Positions 61,542 through 64,000 of a DNA stretch of 64,000 nucleotides are shown here, piece after piece. The translations under genes were made by a program, and so were the position numbers. Numbering within the stretch: position 1 is the first letter of the stretch; every line of letters begins with the position of its first letter. This DNA comes from Polynucleobacter sp. KF022. GTDB taxonomy: Bacteria; Pseudomonadota; Gammaproteobacteria; Burkholderiales; Burkholderiaceae. Below the pieces are notes generated by a model that ran no database searches, was not told where the DNA came from, and was given only the letters and a program-made list of their open reading frames with translations. Location of the stretch: assembly GCF_027924105.1 (NCBI RefSeq), contig NZ_AP026972.1, positions 930,001 through 994,000 on the forward strand, given 5' to 3'.

Positions 61542-62737
61542 TATTTGCCCTCCTTCTTGCTGGCAGCATTCATGAGCTCCACAAAACGATCAAATAAATA
61601 GGCAATGTCATGAGGTCCAGGTGAGGCCTCAGGATGTCCTTGGAAACACAGGGCCGGCTTATCTCTCCAAGCCAAACCTTGTAAAGAACCATCAAACAAA
61701 GAAACATGGGTTACACGAATATTGTCTGGCAATGTATTGGCATCAACAGCAAAACCATGGTTCTGAGAAGTAATTGCCACACGACCAGTATCTAAATCTT
61801 TAACTGGGTGGTTTGCGCCATGATGACCAAACTTCATCTTCAAAGTTTTTGCACCAGCAGCAAGGCCCATAATTTGATGGCCTAAGCAAATACCAAAAGT
61901 TGGGATACCTTTTTCGATGATTTCTTTTGCTGCAGCAATTGCATAATCACAAGGGCCAGGATCTCCAGGACCATTCGAGAAGAAAACGCCATCTGGATTC
62001 ATAGCCAAGACTTCTGCCGCACTAGTTTGAGCTGGCACAACAGTTAATTGACAGCCACGCTCAGTAAGCATGCGTAGGATGTTGCGTTTGACGCCAAAGT
62101 CATAAGCAACTACCTTCTTAACTGGTTTGCTTGTATCTAGGGCTCTGTACGTTGGCTTACCTTCAGGGCCATGAAGATCCCATTCGGCTTCACGCCACTC
62201 ATAAGACTTATTAGTTGTTACTACTTTAGCAAGATCTAACCCCGACATGCCTGGAAAAGCCTTAGCAAGTTCAAGAGCTTTCTTGCTCAAAGTTTCGTAA
62301 TCATCGCCCAGCTTGCCAGCAACGATTGCGCCTGATTGAGCGCCTTTATCACGAAGAATTCTGGTGAGTTTGCGCGTATCAATACCGGCGATGCCTAATA
62401 CACGCGCTTTAGTCAGATAGCTATCTAAAGAGCCTTCTGAGCGGAAATTAGATACTCGCTTTGGTAGATCTTTGACAACCAGGCCAGCTGCATGTACTTG
62501 ATCAGATTCAGCATCTTGGGTATTGACGCCAACATTACCGATATGTGGGTAAGTCAATGTCACGATTTGACGTGAGTAACTAGGATCAGTGATGATCTCT
62601 TGATATCCAGTCAACGCAGTATTAAAGACAACTTCGCCGGTAGTTTCGCCAGGGGCGCCAATACTAAATCCGGGAAAAATGGTGCCGTCAGCTAGAGCCA
62701 ACACGGCGGGGGGAAAAGAAGGAAGCAAGGGTGACAA
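61541..62737 (-). CDS. carA: Carbamoyl-phosphate synthase small subunit
   Basis: Glutaminase subunit of carbamoyl-phosphate synthase. The 398 residues have the N-terminal CPSase domain (LALADGTIFPGFSIGAPG, FNTALTGYQEIITDPSY). The C-terminal glutaminase has FGICLGHQIMGLA (nucleophile Cys) and HPEASPGPHD. The start is TTG at 62737 with GGAGAT upstream; another TTG three codons on (62728) gives the N-terminus most common in relatives. Leader and promoter lie in 62738-62870. Confidence 0.96.
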   Translation of the reverse strand: MSPLLPSFPPAVLALADGTIFPGFSIGAPGETTGEVVFNTALTGYQEIITDPSYSRQIVTLTYPHIGNVGVNTQDAESDQVHAAGLVVKDLPKRVSNFRSEGSLDSYLTKARVLGIAGIDTRKLTRILRDKGAQSGAIVAGKLGDDYETLSKKALELAKAFPGMSGLDLAKVVTTNKSYEWREAEWDLHGPEGKPTYRALDTSKPVKKVVAYDFGVKRNILRMLTERGCQLTVVPAQTSAAEVLAMNPDGVFFSNGPGDPGPCDYAIAAAKEIIEKGIPTFGICLGHQIMGLAAGAKTLKMKFGHHGANHPVKDLDTGRVAITSQNHGFAVDANTLPDNIRVTHVSLFDGSLQGLAWRDKPALCFQGHPEASPGPHDIAYLFDRFVELMNAASKKEGK

Positions 62738-62764
62738 ACCATCTCCAGTCCCTGCTCCATCCGA

Positions 62765-62868
62765 CGCTCAAAACCCTCAAAAAGACCAACCCGAGGATGT
62801 TTTTGCGGGAGGTGAGTGTCTTTAAGCGCTAGGGTATTTAATTAGTTTCGAACCCTGTAATCATACCA
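62765..62868 (-). promoter_or_regulatory. carA promoter and structured leader
   Basis: On the minus strand an extended -10 (TGGTATGAT, 62868-62860) would start a leader of roughly 115 bases. Within it, CGCTTAAA (62828-62821) can pair with TTTGAGCG (62772-62765), and AAAGAC can pair with a GTCTTTTT inside that loop. This could be control of carAB, but the structure is only moderately strong. Confidence 0.4.
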
Positions 62869-62917
62869 TTTCTGCTCGTAAACCCTTGAATACCCAATGA
62901 GATGGGGCCCGGAAAGG

Positions 62918-62955
62918 AAAAAGCTCCTACAACCTAATGGCTGGAGGAGCTTTTT
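62918..62955 (-). terminator. Terminator after the propionyl-CoA-synthetase-like gene
   Basis: An 11-base perfect stem (aaaaagctcct / aggagcttttt) around a 16-base loop; the minus-strand transcript ends in a T-run. Confidence 0.9.
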
Positions 62956-62973
62956 ATCCTAAATTAAGGGGAT

Positions 62974-64000
62974 TTAAGCCTTGGCGCTTTGCTCAATAAT
63001 GGTCTTAATTTGAGCTAAAACAGACTGATCATCCATGGTGCTGATATCACCAGGATCGCGTCCTTCGGCAACCGCCTGAAGCGCGCGGCGCACAATCTTG
63101 CCTGAACGTGTTTTTGGCAAAGCCGTGACGATGTACACGCGTCCTGGACGAGCAATAGCCCCCAAAGTGGTGTCCACAGTTTTCATGCACTCAGCTTCCA
63201 AAGTCGCTGTATTTGAAGCATCCTTTGGAATAACAAAAGCAATTGCAGCCTGTCCTTTGAGTTTATCTTCAATACCAACCACAGCCACTTCTGAAATATT
63301 TGGATGGCTAGAAATGCTCTCTTCAATCTCGCGAGTGCCAAGACGATGCCCAGCAACGTTAATAACGTCATCTGTTCGTCCTAGAATAAAGAAATAGCCG
63401 TCTTTATCTTTAATACCCCAGTCAAAGGTTGAATAGATCAACTTGCCAGGAATAGTTTCCCAGTAGGTGCTGATAAAGCGCTTGTCATCACCCCAAACTG
63501 TTTGCATACAACCTGGAGGCAATGGGCCTTCTATGGCAATCACCCCTTTTTGATCTGGACCCAACTCTTCAGATGTTGCGTCATCAAGCAACTTCATGTT
63601 GTAGCCAAAAGATGGCACGCCAGGTGAGCCAAACTTATGCGGCATGACTTCAACACCACGTTGGATTGCCAACATTGGCCAACCGGTTTCCGTTTGCCAG
63701 TAATTGTCCACGATCGGCTTATTGATGGCGCCATGAATCCAACTTGCAGTTGGTTCATCTAAAGGCTCACCAGCCAAGAACAAAGCACGCAATTTAGAAA
63801 GATCATGTTTTGTTAGGAACGCAGGATCTTGTTTCTTCAGAACGCGAACAGCCGTTGGTGCAGAGAACATGACAGAAACTTTGTATTTATCAACCAACTC
63901 CCACCAAATGCCCGCATCTGGACGCAAAGGCGTTCCTTCATACATGATGGTCGCCATTCCAGAAAGTAATGGCGCATAAATAATGTAGCTATGACCAACA
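62974..64000 (-). CDS. prpE: Propionate--CoA ligase-like acyl-CoA synthetase, 5' end cut by window
   Basis: AMP-forming acyl-CoA synthetase; the frame stays open to the window edge (VGHSYIIYAPLLSG), so about the last 342 residues are visible. Motifs include NYWQTETGWP (adenylate site), YSTFDWGIKDKDGYFFILGR with the hinge aspartate, and LPKTRSGKIVRR with the catalytic lysine. GHRLGTREIEESISSHP and the C-terminal GRDPGDIST favour propionyl-CoA synthetase over acetyl-CoA synthetase, but acetate use cannot be excluded. A terminator follows. Confidence 0.88.
   Translation of the reverse strand, partial: VGHSYIIYAPLLSGMATIMYEGTPLRPDAGIWWELVDKYKVSVMFSAPTAVRVLKKQDPAFLTKHDLSKLRALFLAGEPLDEPTASWIHGAINKPIVDNYWQTETGWPMLAIQRGVEVMPHKFGSPGVPSFGYNMKLLDDATSEELGPDQKGVIAIEGPLPPGCMQTVWGDDKRFISTYWETIPGKLIYSTFDWGIKDKDGYFFILGRTDDVINVAGHRLGTREIEESISSHPNISEVAVVGIEDKLKGQAAIAFVIPKDASNTATLEAECMKTVDTTLGAIARPGRVYIVTALPKTRSGKIVRRALQAVAEGRDPGDISTMDDQSVLAQIKTIIEQSAKA

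Noticed and set aside
61050..61601. 183-residue open frame antisense to carB/carA
   Set aside because: Shadow of well-conserved coding sequence with no independent support.

Overview
The window is about 64 kb of housekeeping chromosome from a free-living Gram-negative betaproteobacterium. Base composition looks moderate, in the mid-40s % G+C by eye. Gene order and protein style fit Burkholderiaceae, most likely a freshwater Polynucleobacter-type organism with a streamlined genome. Examples are pyrG-kdsA-eno-ftsB, mltG-tmk-holB-tatD, msrB-yciB-bolA-parvulin, carA-carB-greA and rlmE-ftsH-folP-glmM. This assignment is inferred from content; no rRNA or species marker is present. Coding density is very high and no gene-free stretch exceeds 300 bases. 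I see no prophage, insertion sequence, integrase or CRISPR array.

Layout. 1-69 is the 3' part of a tRNA-Leu. 127-7904 is the protein quality-control block tig-clpP-clpX-lon, then tRNA-Val and a ppiD-like gene. 7906-9254 holds a divergent GDSL esterase / YbbA-type ATPase pair. 9276-14080 is purL and a spermidine-synthase-like methyltransferase-fold gene. 14171-17193 is acnB and a small membrane protein, both on the minus strand. 17267-21453 is pyrG-kdsA-eno-ftsB. hslO (minus) and gltX (plus) follow, then a tRNA-Ala/Glu/Asp cluster at 23968-24280. 24516-28800 carries small envelope genes, hyi, a YqiA-like esterase, an HNH nuclease and a DUF3108 protein. 28803-33771 (minus) is a potassium-channel-like gene, an ankyrin protein, tatD, holB, tmk and mltG. 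33792-39812 is mostly plus: ygfZ, NRDE, selO, msrB, yciB, bolA and a parvulin, with a PaaI-type thioesterase on minus. 39828-43542 (minus) is MFS, aroC, a CBS protein and yihY. 43565-46267 (plus) is wrbA, DUF2069, an FAD oxidase and a 61-residue protein. 46328-48919 (minus) is a haloacetate-dehalogenase-like hydrolase, three small envelope proteins and tRNA-Arg/tRNA-Pro. 48980-51527 is a His-rich small protein plus a ZnuD-like TonB receptor. 51542-62737 (minus, except yhbY) is glmM-folP-ftsH-rlmE, yhbY, DUF4149, greA and carB-carA. The window ends inside a propionyl-CoA-synthetase-like gene.

How it works together. Most genes serve proteostasis (trigger factor, ClpXP, Lon, FtsH, Hsp33, PpiD and parvulin), nucleotide and aromatic biosynthesis (PurL, PyrG, CarAB, Tmk, AroC), cell-envelope building (KdsA, GlmM, MltG, FtsB) and translation (GltX, tRNAs, RlmE, YhbY, GreA).

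The unusual signals are mostly small and regulatory. They include a PpiD-like protein that appears to have lost its catalytic parvulin domain, and an 18-bp perfect palindrome at the putative acnB promoter. lon has a heat-shock-type promoter. Two perfect hairpins lie at the ftsH/folP junction, one shaped like a terminator inside the first codons of folP. Several genes have -10 boxes so close to their start codons that leaderless transcripts are likely. ClpX carries a lysine-rich insertion, YhbY has a long basic tail, and one small lipoprotein has a duplicated cysteine motif. I found no convincing wholly new multi-gene system.
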